Source: Hordeum vulgare subsp. vulgare
Taxonomy: Eukaryota > Streptophyta > Magnoliopsida > Poales > Poaceae
Direction: 5' to 3'
Length of the DNA: 64,000 nucleotides
NCBI RefSeq assembly: GCF_904849725.1
Contig: NC_058524.1
Location: 549,137,763 to 549,201,762, forward strand
In this document: positions 34,290 to 43,305 of the stretch, piece after piece
Layout: each line of letters starts with the position of its first letter
Position numbering within the stretch: position 1 is the first letter of the stretch
Notes under the pieces: generated by a model
Told to the model about the DNA's origin: nothing
Databases searched by the model: none
What the model saw: only the letters and a program-made list of their open reading frames with translations
Position numbers and translations under genes: made by a program

Positions 34290-35850
34290 AACAGGCTTTT
34301 GCCCCGCTTTATATATAAAGCAAATATTCTAGCATCGAGACAACCACGGCCCAACAGAGTGATAAAACATGAAAACGCTGGGGGCAACATCACAGTCATG
34401 CCCAAGAAAAAAAAGAAACAGAAAATGCCATCGTAGAGGCAAGCTAAGCAGCATGCGAGCGAGCGGAGAGCCGCCGGGCGAACGTCATCAGCGCGTTCAG
34501 ATAGCACTGAAGCCGGTCGCGGTCTCGGATCCTAGCGAGCGGATGTCAGTGCTGCAAGAAGGCAAGGAATTTGAAGAACGAGTCAGATGCATACCGCTGA
34601 CCCGCTCAATCACCATTTTGTTGAGAGTAGTCCAAAGAGTCCACATCATCGCTGCGAAGACCAGCCAGAACAGTCGGCGCTTACGGCCAACCTGGGTGGC
34701 CCTTACTTGCAGAAATTCTGCGAGGTCATGCGCCTCCCACTCTGGTCTCAGTGCCTCACGCACAAAGCACTAAAGGCCTGTGCCGCAACGCAGGAGAATA
34801 GAATGTGAGTTCCAGTCTCCGGGACGTGGCACACGGGACACGTGCCGTTACCCAGACCATGGCGTTTCAGCACCTTGGTCCCTGAAGGCAAACGGTCGCG
34901 GAGAAGCTGCCAAACAAAAATCTTAATCTTTAGGGGCAACGGTGCCTTCCAAAGTGGGGATAACCGCGGAAGGACCGGCATCCGGCACAGGGCCAGATAC
35001 GCCGAACTAACGGAGAATTCTCCCGAAGGAGAAAGACTCCAAGACACACTATCACTGACCGACGAGTCTGGGAGGGGAACCACTGCCTACAAGATCTCCC
35101 AATCCTGGACCTCGGCTGGACCAAGGGGGCGGCGAAACGCAACATGCCATCCATCCTCCAAAGAAGACGCAAAGACAAGGGCAGTTGGGTCGTCGCAAAT
35201 AGCAAAGAGCCTCGGAAATCGTAAGCGTAAAGGTTCCCCATCCAGCCAGGGGTCCAACCAAAACTGGGTCCCAGACCCATTGCCCATCGAGACCCGCAGA
35301 CCCAACCTAATATCGTCCTTGATGCCCTGGATAGATTTCCAGAAACTGTGACCCAGTCGCGAGCGAGCAGGCTAAGAGGGGTCTACCCTGCAGGCATTTG
35401 GCCTCAATCAGTTGGAGCCACAAACCCACATCTCCCTGCAGGATCCGCCACACCCAACGCAGCATCAGGGCAACGTTCATGCGGCGGGACACAAGGATAC
35501 CCAAGCCCCCTCGGTCTTTCGGCATGCATATATCGGCCCACTTCACCATGTGGTATTTGGGTCTACTATCCCCTGCCTGCCAGAAGAACCTAGCCAGCTC
35601 CTTGTCAAAGGCGCTATGCACAACTTCGGGCAAGATATACATCCCCATCATATACATGGGGAGGCTCGCAAGGTTAGAGCTAATGAGGACGGTCTTGCTG
35701 CCCTTAGACGTGAACCTGCCACACCAGGGCTCCGCACGGGACGCTACTCGTCCCACAAGAAGATCAAACCCGCTAACCAAGATCCTGGACTCAGCCAGGG
35801 GCATCCCCAAATATGAGATGGGGAAGACAGCCAGCTTGTAGTTAAGGTTC
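34290..35850 (-). pseudogene. 5'-truncated LINE (L1-type), decayed RT ORF
   Basis: On the minus strand, from high to low coordinates: an RT C-terminal region (35307-35810; FPISYLGMPL-like start, RVASRAEPWCG, LARFFWQAGD, DICMPKDRGGLGI), a segment with GNGSGTQFWLDPWLDG (35087-35305), and a zf-RVT segment (34748-35083) with CPVCHVPETGTHILFSC. A C-terminal piece lies at 34497-34763. Frameshifts separate these. The 3' end near 34300 has TTTATATATAAAGCGGGGC. The RT catalytic core is missing, so this is a dead fragment. No target duplication was identified. Confidence 0.85.
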
Positions 35851-37235
35851 CTGGAATTTGTCCTTTCTCCCCCTTAGATATTTTGTAGGGTTCATTCAAT
35901 GTTCTCCCCCTTAGGTATGGATAAGAGTTCCTTGAATGATCTCCCTCTAAGTTAGGATCCTAGAGGATTCTCACTCTTATATTGCATGGGATCATTGAGA
36001 TTTTTCTCCCCTAGAGAAGTTGTCTCCCCCTAAGACAATAGTCTAGAAGAAATTATCAAAGCAACAAAGTCAGAAAAATCGGAGTCACCGAGGCATAATG
36101 ATTCGGTAGAACCGAGATTGCGAGTGGTCCCCGACGCCTCCCGAGGCCGTTCTCATGGCTGCACCGACCCGCGAACAGCCGCTGCATCGCCGCACGCGGT
36201 CTACGCCGCCACCCCGAGGACTTCCCGCCGTCGCCCCGACCCGTGCACTGCTTCGTCGCCCCTCTGGGTTGTAGCGCTGCGGCGCGCGGTCCACTCTGAC
36301 ATCCCCGTGCGTCGATTTTCGTGGTATGCGTCGTGCCGTCTCCCTCGGCGCGGGAACGCCATTGTCCGTGCCGGTCTTCATCACGCCGCCGGGTTCTTCA
36401 TCGCCTACTTCGAGCATCGCCTCCACGCTCCTAACCAGCCGCCGCCGCCACTGCCGCCGCTCTCCTTTGGCGCTGCTGCAGCTCGCTCACCCGAGCCGCA
36501 CCACCCCGTCCACCTCCTTCATCTTTGTCCAGCACCAGCTCATCGTCACCGTCGTCGTTGACTTCCCCGGCCACTTCATCTACTCCGACCACCGTGGGCA
36601 ACATCAGCCCCCGCCGATTTGTGCCGCAACCGTCGTCGAGTCCGAACATGGCGTACAAGTTGTGTGCAGGCCCCTGTCTACGCATGTCCGGTGCTGGCAA
36701 CATCGATGTGTGCCTTCGTCCCCGGTGTATTCCCAGGCCTGGAGCTACGCATCGTCATCATCGACTTCGTCCGTCTACGCATGCGTGGTGCTGGCAACAC
36801 CGATGCGTGCCTTCGTCCATGATGTGTCCCCGGCTTGGCAAACTTGGTGCAACGCATCTCAACTACGTCTTCTTCCCGGCGCACCACTACTTCGACACCA
36901 CCGCGCCTATGACTAACTCGGCGCCTCCTTGTGCCCGCGGCTCCACGACGAGTTCCTCGACAACGGCTACCCCGACTCGACATCGACCACAACGTTCTTC
37001 GCACGGCTACCTCGACCACAGCTACACCACCCTACGCTCTCGGCTATCTCAACATCGGCACAAAGGGCTACTGCCTTGCTTGAGCAACCTCGTTTGTTTC
37101 CACTCCAACCACAACTTTTGCGATGCATTGACCGTTACGACTGGGGGGGGGGGGGGGGATCACCATCGGCTTATACCTTCGGATTCTTCTCCAGTCTCAC
37201 CATCCGTGTCGCTACCGTTTGTGACTGCGGGGGGA
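35851..37235 (+). mobile_element. Copia-like internal remnant, non-autonomous
   Basis: The left part (35860-36060) repeats CTCCCCCTTAG-type motifs. From 36120 it is GC-rich and open in several frames. A partial tandem repeat lies at about 36685-36830, sharing GGTGCTGGCAACA and TGCGTGCCTTCGTCC. It ends in a purine tract, TGCGGGGGGATG, immediately before an LTR. No gag, RT or integrase motif was found, so it is a non-autonomous or gutted element. The left boundary is unknown, and the identity rests on the LTR and purine tract. Confidence 0.4.
37143..37158. repeat. Poly(G) run of 16
   Basis: A homopolymer just upstream of the LTR purine tract. Confidence 0.85.
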
Positions 37236-37390
37236 TGTTGAGTATTGTGATTGTTTAGGAAACATAGATAGACTAGGATTTTTTCCTGCCTTGACTTGTA
37301 CTCCAAGATAATCATGTACTCATATATATATGTTCACGAGGCTCAAGCAATACAACGATTATTCCACCAGTCCTCTATTTCATTTCAACA
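37236..37390 (+). repeat. Short Copia-type 3' LTR (155 bp)
   Basis: Begins TGTTGAGTATTGTG and ends CATTTCAACA, giving a 6 bp TGTTGA/TCAACA inverted end, and follows a purine tract. TATA-like TCATATATATATG lies near 37320. The flanking five bases do not repeat, so it is a 3' LTR rather than a solo LTR. Confidence 0.7.
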
Positions 37391-38600
37391 GTTATAATTG
37401 TAGTTAGGTGATTTATGAATTTAAATATATTTTTTATTATTTTTTATATTCGTTGCCATGTTATGAGTAAAAATGAATAGATTGAAAGTTTTCAAGAAAA
37501 AAGGAATATACATTATTAGATTTTGATTTTGTGTCGCATCAATAAGAACACCAACTCGTTGGTATGGCATCACACGTGCAGCTCGACACATCGTCAGTTT
37601 GATTAAGCATCTGCATGGTCTAGGAATATAATTATTTTTCCACCCTACTACGTAGCGGCGTCGCATGTATGATGTCCCGTGCGGCGGCTGCTATCAGCCC
37701 ATAAAATTGCATCGTTTTAGCGCGAGCCCCATGATTACTCGTATTTCCTGCGTGTGCAGTGGTAGCAAAGGTTATACTTTATTGAGTCTGTTTTACCGCA
37801 TGTGTGTGAATCTTCGTGAGTGGTCTGGCAGCACAGGCATGCAAGGCATTGTCAAAAAGGAGTCCATGACCTCAAGGCGTTGCAAAAAGCAAACAACAGG
37901 AGCATTTGTGGCAGTGTTATTTTAGTAGCCAAGCCAATATTCACACATGGCCTAGCTCTAGCTACATAGATGAGTTAATCTCTTGTCCTGTATAAAATGT
38001 CTACTTGTCAAATTACAAGTAGCTAGTCATCATATTACAAGTACTTTGTTACCAGATTACAACTGCTTAATTGCCAAATCAAAACATGTTTAGTTGAGTT
38101 GCAAGTACATAGTGTTATTACTTAGTTGTCCGATTATAATTGATTGTCGGGTTACACGTACCTAGTTGCCATATTAACCATGCTTAGTGACGAGATTATA
38201 TAGTACCTGCTTTCCAAATGTTTAAGCATGTTTAGTTGTCAGATTACACTACGAAGTACTTGTGATGCAGCGGAATTGCGAGATTCTACAACGGTGATGT
38301 TACTGTAGCATGGGACGTGATCAATTTAGTATACTATAGCATGTTAGGAAGTACTGTAACCAGTCTGTAGCCAGGCGTAGCTTATACTCGTATATTGTAC
38401 GGTTTGCTGTGCGCCACACGATGGAGCGCACGCTTTCATTATAGATTTTCCCATCATTTTTGTATATAATGCGTACGTGCTTAAGCGGACCTATTAGTTT
38501 TGTTTTTCAAGAAACAGACTAGTTAATTGGTTGCGAGAAGCGAGTCCACATGTCAGCTATTCTGTGCTGCATGGAGGCTCGTTCGTACTGATACGCTTGT
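37391..38600. other. Unassigned AT-rich stretch with repeated motifs
   Basis: No gene. The part at 37510-37580 (TTGTGTCGCATCAATAAGA, CACACGTGCAG) resembles the MYB promoter repeat seen at 49190 and 55775. 37990-38260 holds short degenerate repeats. Confidence 0.35.
37990..38260. repeat. Degenerate GTTGCC/AGATTAC short repeats
   Basis: Units of about 30-40 bp built on (C/T)AGTTG(C/T)CA.ATTACAAGTAC recur about seven times. The wording resembles the array at 16.7-17.3 kb. Confidence 0.5.
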
Positions 38601-38873
38601 AGAATTATACTCCGTATTTCATTAAAAAAAAAGTCAAAAGCACATGAGAAGCAGTACTAGTGTCTAGTGTAACGTCACACGCACAACCCAAGCACCCAGC
38701 AGCATTACCAATTGACCTAGTACTTCTCTCGTGCTTGGAGTTAGCTAGTCAGTCTTTTTCTTTTCTTTTTTTGGTTATACGCGTAGTACTTATGTGTGGA
38801 TGCAGCTCGTTGGTTCCAAGTGATTCCACATACACACGCAAACAAGATTCTCCGCTCTGCGCACACACACTTA
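38600..38873 (+). promoter_or_regulatory. Partial copy of the MYB promoter block (A)
   Basis: Shares ordered motifs with 49205-49400 and 55806-55975: CACATGAGAAGCAGTACT, AACGTCACACGCACAACC, CTCGTGCTTGG, GGATGCAGC and TTCCACATACACACGCA. It stops at the Tourist insertion at 38874. No transcription unit is attached, apart from the 108 bp exon fragment 0.8 kb downstream. Confidence 0.55.
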
Positions 38874-39283
38874 GAGCAAGTACAATAGTATAGCCAGCTG
38901 CTGGCTATAAAACATTGTCATGTCATCTATAGCCCATCTTGAAGCCAAAATGTACAATAGTTCATTGTAAGAATGTACTACTTTTTGATTGTATAACTCA
39001 TCTTTCATACTCATAAAATGCCTAGGAGCACGTGCTAGAGCCGACTCTTAGCTAAGAGCCTGCTTACCTTCTCTCTCATCTTCTCTTTTCTCTAACTAAA
39101 TAAAAATATATTCTCCCGTCCCAAAATTCTTGTCTTAACTTTGTTTAGAAATGGATGTATCTAAATATTAAAACTTGACTAGATACATTCATATCTAAAT
39201 AAATCTAAGACAAGAATTTTGGGACAGGGAAAGTATTAATTTATTCCTTATAGCCAGCTGACTCACCTCTATTGTACTTGCTC
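38874..39283. mobile_element. Tourist-type MITE with nested Stowaway
   Basis: GAGCAAGTACAATAG and CTATTGTACTTGCTC are perfect 15 bp inverted termini flanked by TTA (38871-38873, 39284-39286), the PIF/Harbinger Tourist signature. A subterminal repeat, ATAGCCAGCTG, occurs near both ends. Confidence 0.9.
39111..39233. mobile_element. Stowaway MITE inside Tourist
   Basis: CCCGTCCCAAAATTCTTGTC and GACAAGAATTTTGGGACAGG form long inverted arms of a 123 bp element flanked by TA. Terminal bases are slightly decayed. Confidence 0.8.
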
Positions 39284-39344
39284 TTACCTGCTACGCACAC
39301 GCGCACAGAGGTCGTCCCGAAACTGATTCAGGGCGGACATATTA

Positions 39345-39658
39345 GAGCATGGTTAATAGTATAGCCAACTGCTGGCTATAAGCAGTCTTATAGCCCATCT
39401 TATAGCTAGCTTGTACAATACTCCCTCCGTTCCTAAATATAAGTCTTTCTAGAGATTCTACTAGTAGACTACATACGGATGAATATAGACATACTTTAAA
39501 GTGTAGATTCATTCATTTTGCTCCGTATGTAGACTCTTAGTGAAATCTCTTAAAAGACTTATATTTAAGAACGGAGGGAGTAGTTAGCTATAAAAGAGTA
39601 CTATTTTTATCATATATGACCCATCTTTCATTCTCACAAAGCACCTAGGAACACGTGG
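39345..39658. mobile_element. Second Tourist copy, right end lost, with nested Stowaway
   Basis: Starts TTAGAGCATGGTTAATAGTAT and shares GCTGGCTATAA, TAGCCCATCTT and CACCTAGGAACACGTG with the first Tourist. At ACACGTG the Tourist sequence ends abruptly and the MYB exon fragment begins. No right terminus was found, so it was truncated by a rearrangement. Confidence 0.65.
39421..39580. mobile_element. Stowaway MITE (160 bp)
   Basis: CTCCCTCCGTTCCTAAATAT and ATATTTAAGAACGGAGGGAG termini with TA duplications at 39419-39420 and 39581-39582. It belongs to the same family as 6103-6426, here uninterrupted. Confidence 0.92.
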
Positions 39659-39766
39659 TAGTAAAGGAAAAATGGTGGCGTGGTCTACGAGGTCCTCGCA
39701 AGAGGAGGATATTTCCCTGGGGAAGCGGAGGCATGAATTTTCACCGTCGGAAAAACAATGAACATT
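39659..39766 (+). pseudogene. 108 bp exon-3 fragment of the MYB gene
   Basis: Identical over 108 bases by eye to 57610-57717, the first half of exon 3 of MYB copy 2, and clearly diverged from the matching part of copy 1. It ends just before the MYB Trp codons and is flanked by truncated Tourist sequence on the left and unrelated sequence on the right. It has no splice acceptor and cannot encode the DNA-binding domain. Confidence 0.85.
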
Positions 39767-40142
39767 TTTCATCTCCATGGTGCGTGGACGCGAGGATACT
39801 TCCCGGAAGTTGCGTGGACGCACCATGCATATAGAGGAGAGCCCGGGTCCCGGCTGACACACTCTTCATCTCCATCCAACCGCGCGTAGGTGTAGCTACC
39901 TCCTCGTTCGTTCGTACGGGGCCCTCTTCTCCGTGCGAGCGGAGACGTGGGTTGACGATCGACCGGAGTTGGCCGGAGGACAATGCTGAATGGATCAACG
40001 GCCGTCTGAGAGAGCAGCGGTGCGTCCATTTTACACTGCATGCTAATTAATCACTTCTGCGGGCTAATTGCCCGTGTATATCTGCTGCCCGCGCCGGCGA
40101 TGGGTCTTTCCCTTTTACAGCTCCCCGTTTTCACCCCCTCCG

Positions 40143-40239
40143 CCTCCGTAGGTCGCCGGAGGAGATCGCCGGGAGAGATCGCTTCCTTGGCAGGAGTGCT
40201 AGCTACCGAGTCCCGCCACCGTCTCGGCGACCTACGGAG
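40143..40239. repeat. Inverted repeat, 14 bp perfect arms
   Basis: CTCCGTAGGTCGCC (40144-40157) and GGCGACCTACGGAG (40226-40239) pair perfectly across a 68-base loop. TTCACC and GGTGAA extend the pairing beyond a small bulge. Confidence 0.75.
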
Positions 40240-40326
40240 AGGTGAAACGCAGAGCTCACACCCCTTGGCGCCCATTTCTCCGTCTTTTATCTCTGTTTAT
40301 TTTTTAAGTATGTTATGGAATAAGTA

Positions 40327-40463
40327 CTCCCTCCCTTTGATGCTCTTTCGTATTTTGAGTCGAATTTGATTCATAAATTTAACTAATAAAATACTCCTTA
40401 CGTCTTACGTAAGTACCATCGATTTTTGTTTTAGTTGAGACATTTATTTTAAGACGGAGCGAG
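40327..40463. mobile_element. Decayed Stowaway-like MITE
   Basis: CTCCCTCC at the left and CGGAGCGAG at the right, with flanking TA. The arms pair poorly and an internal CTCCTTACGTC suggests two fused or rearranged copies. Confidence 0.4.
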
Positions 40464-41168
40464 TATTAGTTATACTCCTATGTAACAAAAAATTACAGCA
40501 AACTTCTTTCAATTTTTAGCAATTAAGCCTTAGGCGTTACAGTATTATACAACTAATAAGCTAGTGCATGCCATGCCATGACCATCTTACGCAAGCACCA
40601 TGCAAAAAAAAAGACCATCTTACGCAAGTATACCATCGATTTTCTCAGGACTACCTAAATCAATCATAAACGTAAATACTACTGTCAAAATCCTGTTTCA
40701 AAAGATGAAGTCAGATCATGGTAGCTAAGCTACAAAGAAAAGGACGGCCGGGATAAATGGCGACAGTGACGCGAATAAAGAGCACGACGATCTGTACAGG
40801 TGATAGCGACGTGGAATCGATCGAAAGAAAAGCTGATCTACGTACGGTGATCGTCCCAATTTCCAAGACAATGCTGTGGCTAGTCAGTTCATCTTTACAT
40901 TAACTGGATTCAAAAGTTCTTGAGCCATTACGTGCGTGCTTTGTTGTTTTTGATTTGAGTCCAAGTTCTAACAAGCCAAGTGGAAAGTGCAACCGATAGT
41001 CAATAATCCAATGCATGCGACATTATTAACGTGACAATCATCCGTATACATTGCTAACTGGAGTAGGATTAATTACGGTGACCTCCTGATTTTGTGGTCA
41101 TCTCACCTGCTACTGCAGAAGTGCAGATTGCTCCTGGGCTCCCGTGGCTGGCAGCTGCTCACTGAGCC

Positions 41169-42410
41169 ATGAACCCAATGGAGCCCGCGGAAGATGTGCA
41201 GATTTGGGCGCCGATCTTGGCTGACCCTCTTGATTGGCCTCCATCTTCTGCCACTATTCTTCTCCCAAGTCAGGTACTCCCCACATTTCTTCTCTTGATC
41301 AGCTGGTTCCCTTCTCGCATGTTTATGCTACACCCGCCTAGAGTAGTTTCAAAATTACACAAACTAAACCCATCGCCCGCCGAGGCCAGAAACAAAGGGA
41401 TACGAACATTGCTGTTGCTCTTGCCCTTGCTCAACACCAATATATTGGAAATCTGTCCGGCACCAGACTCCTACAAACCATCCAGCCATCTGCATGCTCA
41501 CCACTAAAAATAGAAATCAAGAGATACTTGTTTTTATTCATGACAGGTGGAAGAATATTTTAGTTATCTTTATGGTGTTGACGACATGGAAATCAACAAA
41601 TTTGCACAAGAGTCTGAAAGTGAGCATTGGCGCCAGCAATATTTGGGAGGTACCATGTCAATAATTCCATCCTACCTATTTCCAGTTGCACATGTGAACA
41701 GCTTCAGTTTTCGTATATTCACAAGATCATCAAGCTAATTAATGTACGCATATTTGGTGTTTAGACCTCATAGTGAAGGAAAATTGGAGGCGTGGCCCAC
41801 GAGGTCCTCCCAAGAGGAGAATGCTTCCTTCAGGAAGCGGAGGCATGAGTTTTCACTATCGAAAGAACAATGAACATTGGACACATGAAGAAGTAGAGAA
41901 GCTGGTTAAGGGTGTCAAGACATATGGTGTTGGACGATGGACTATGGTGAAGAGTCACTACTTCTCATCATCAGTTCGAGAACCAACACATCTCAAGGTA
42001 TGCTTAGACGTCATGGGCACATATTCAAATTATTTTTATTAATTAGGTTGTTGGAGGAGATTGTCAAAGTTGACTGATTCATCTAACATGTTGTTTGATG
42101 TTTTAGGACAAATGGAGGAATCTTTTGAGAGCTTGTGGGGTCACGTGCACCTTCAAAAGGAAGGTCGTATCAATTATGTTGTATTCTCTATATAGTTACT
42201 CCATGACGAATTCCGAGTATATTGGATATTTGGATTATCATACATGTGTTGAATTTGATGCAGGAAAAGGCACAAAAGACTATGCTCCTACCCCTAGATA
42301 CAAACCTGATCCAACAGATCCATGGGTTAACTATCGATCCAGCCTTATCATCCAAAATGAAGAAATGCCATGGGAAACAAACAAACAGGGTGGAAATGAT
42401 AGCCAAATGA
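41169..42410 (+). CDS. Telobox-type MYB/SANT protein, TRF-like, copy 1
   Basis: Five exons with GT-AG junctions: 41169-41273, 41547-41649, 41765-41997, 42107-42163 and 42264-42410, joining in frame to 214 residues. Residues 107-157 form one MYB/SANT repeat with W108, W128 and W150, containing YGVGRWTMVKS and LKDKWRNLLRAC. LKDKWRN is the telobox signature of plant telomere-repeat-binding and TRF-like proteins, so a nuclear DNA-binding role is likely. The N-terminus (QIWAPILADPLDWPPSS) is conserved in copy 2 but unknown to me. The C-terminus reads EKAQKTMLLPLDTNLIQQI. The start was chosen because the same MEPAE context begins copy 2; an in-frame ATG three codons upstream adds MNP. The target DNA is not known. 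A shorter, non-canonical TRF-like family member is the best description. Confidence 0.8.
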
Positions 42411-43291
42411 TGGTTGAGGCTATATGTTTACATAAGTTATGTTAGCAACATCTGAATGTGTCATTTCTTTTGAAATTGGAGAGCATATGCATATATTATG
42501 TAAGAAGAGCCGGAGAAGCATGTGCAACTGGCCCGGGCTTTGTCCGTGCATATATACCGTAGGTAGAAATTCTGTATTGTATAAATTTTGTGTGGCCCGT
42601 GCTCTAGCAGATTCCAAACTTCCTGCTTCATTCTTAGTTTTCCTTCCCTTTGTTGTAAAGGTTAAACGATTACTTTGCAAATGATCTCTTACTAAGAAAA
42701 CTAGAAGATACCTCCGCATGTTGCGGTGGGATCCTTGAGAAATTTTATAGGCATTCTGAGGTGGGAACAAAAGAGATTTTTTCCACGCAAAAAAGAGAAA
42801 GAAAGGAAACATGAAATTGTTGTGAAGATTATTTTCCAATGTTTTATGTTACGGACAGGAAGAAATCATAACTAAACGGCGTAGATAAGTTTTAATGGGG
42901 CAAATGCATGATTATCTATGATGGTTACATCCATCAATTACAACCAATAGAATAAGCCAATGGGTAATATTTTCCGAAAAGGAGCCAATCGGTAAATAAA
43001 ACACACCATAAATATGAGGTGAAGCAAGAAAAAGAGGTGTCAACGGGCCTTGTAGTTTCAATTTCAATGAGGTTGCAAGTTTGCATGGTGAGGACAAGAT
43101 AGTTAGTTGGGTTCAATTTTATAATTATATGATAGGATATGGGTCGTGTCGTGCTATAAAATTGAGATGCATGCATGTACCAGTGCATTATGGGATGGTA
43201 TGCTCTCCAAAAGGAATTAAACAAATGACATATATACGTAAGAACAGTCTCACTTCTATCAAATGCAAGTACATGGTTCAAGATATTGGTC
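42411..43291. other. MYB copy 1 3' flank and Helitron remnant
   Basis: 42411-42690 resembles the 3' flank of copy 2 (58190-58480), including TGTGGCC(C/G)GTGC(T/C)CTAGCAG. The rest is AT-rich and non-coding. Confidence 0.45.
42697..42735 (-). mobile_element. Helitron 3' terminus (minus strand)
   Basis: CTAGAAGATACCTCCGCATG followed by TTGCGGTGGGA is the reverse complement of a hairpin plus CTAG Helitron end. The element extends rightwards, but its TC end was not found, perhaps because the LINE at 43306 interrupts it. Confidence 0.45.
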
Positions 43292-43305
43292 ATGTGAGTG
43301 CTTGC

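Larger units (their letters stand above)
39767..41168. other. Region between the exon fragment and MYB copy 1
   Basis: Includes an inverted repeat CATGGTGCGT...ACGCACCATG near 39776-39820, the hairpin at 40143-40239 and a decayed Stowaway. Bases 41080-41168 form the 5' leader of MYB copy 1 and share GCAGCTGCTCACTGA-like sequence with copy 2. No other gene was seen. Confidence 0.4.

Noticed and set aside
33816..34436. 206-codon plus-strand frame
   Set aside because: Runs through a minisatellite and into a LINE 3' end; not a gene.
36525..37241. 238-codon plus-strand frame
   Set aside because: Built on internal repeats and a poly(G) run in a Copia-like remnant; no gag or pol motif.
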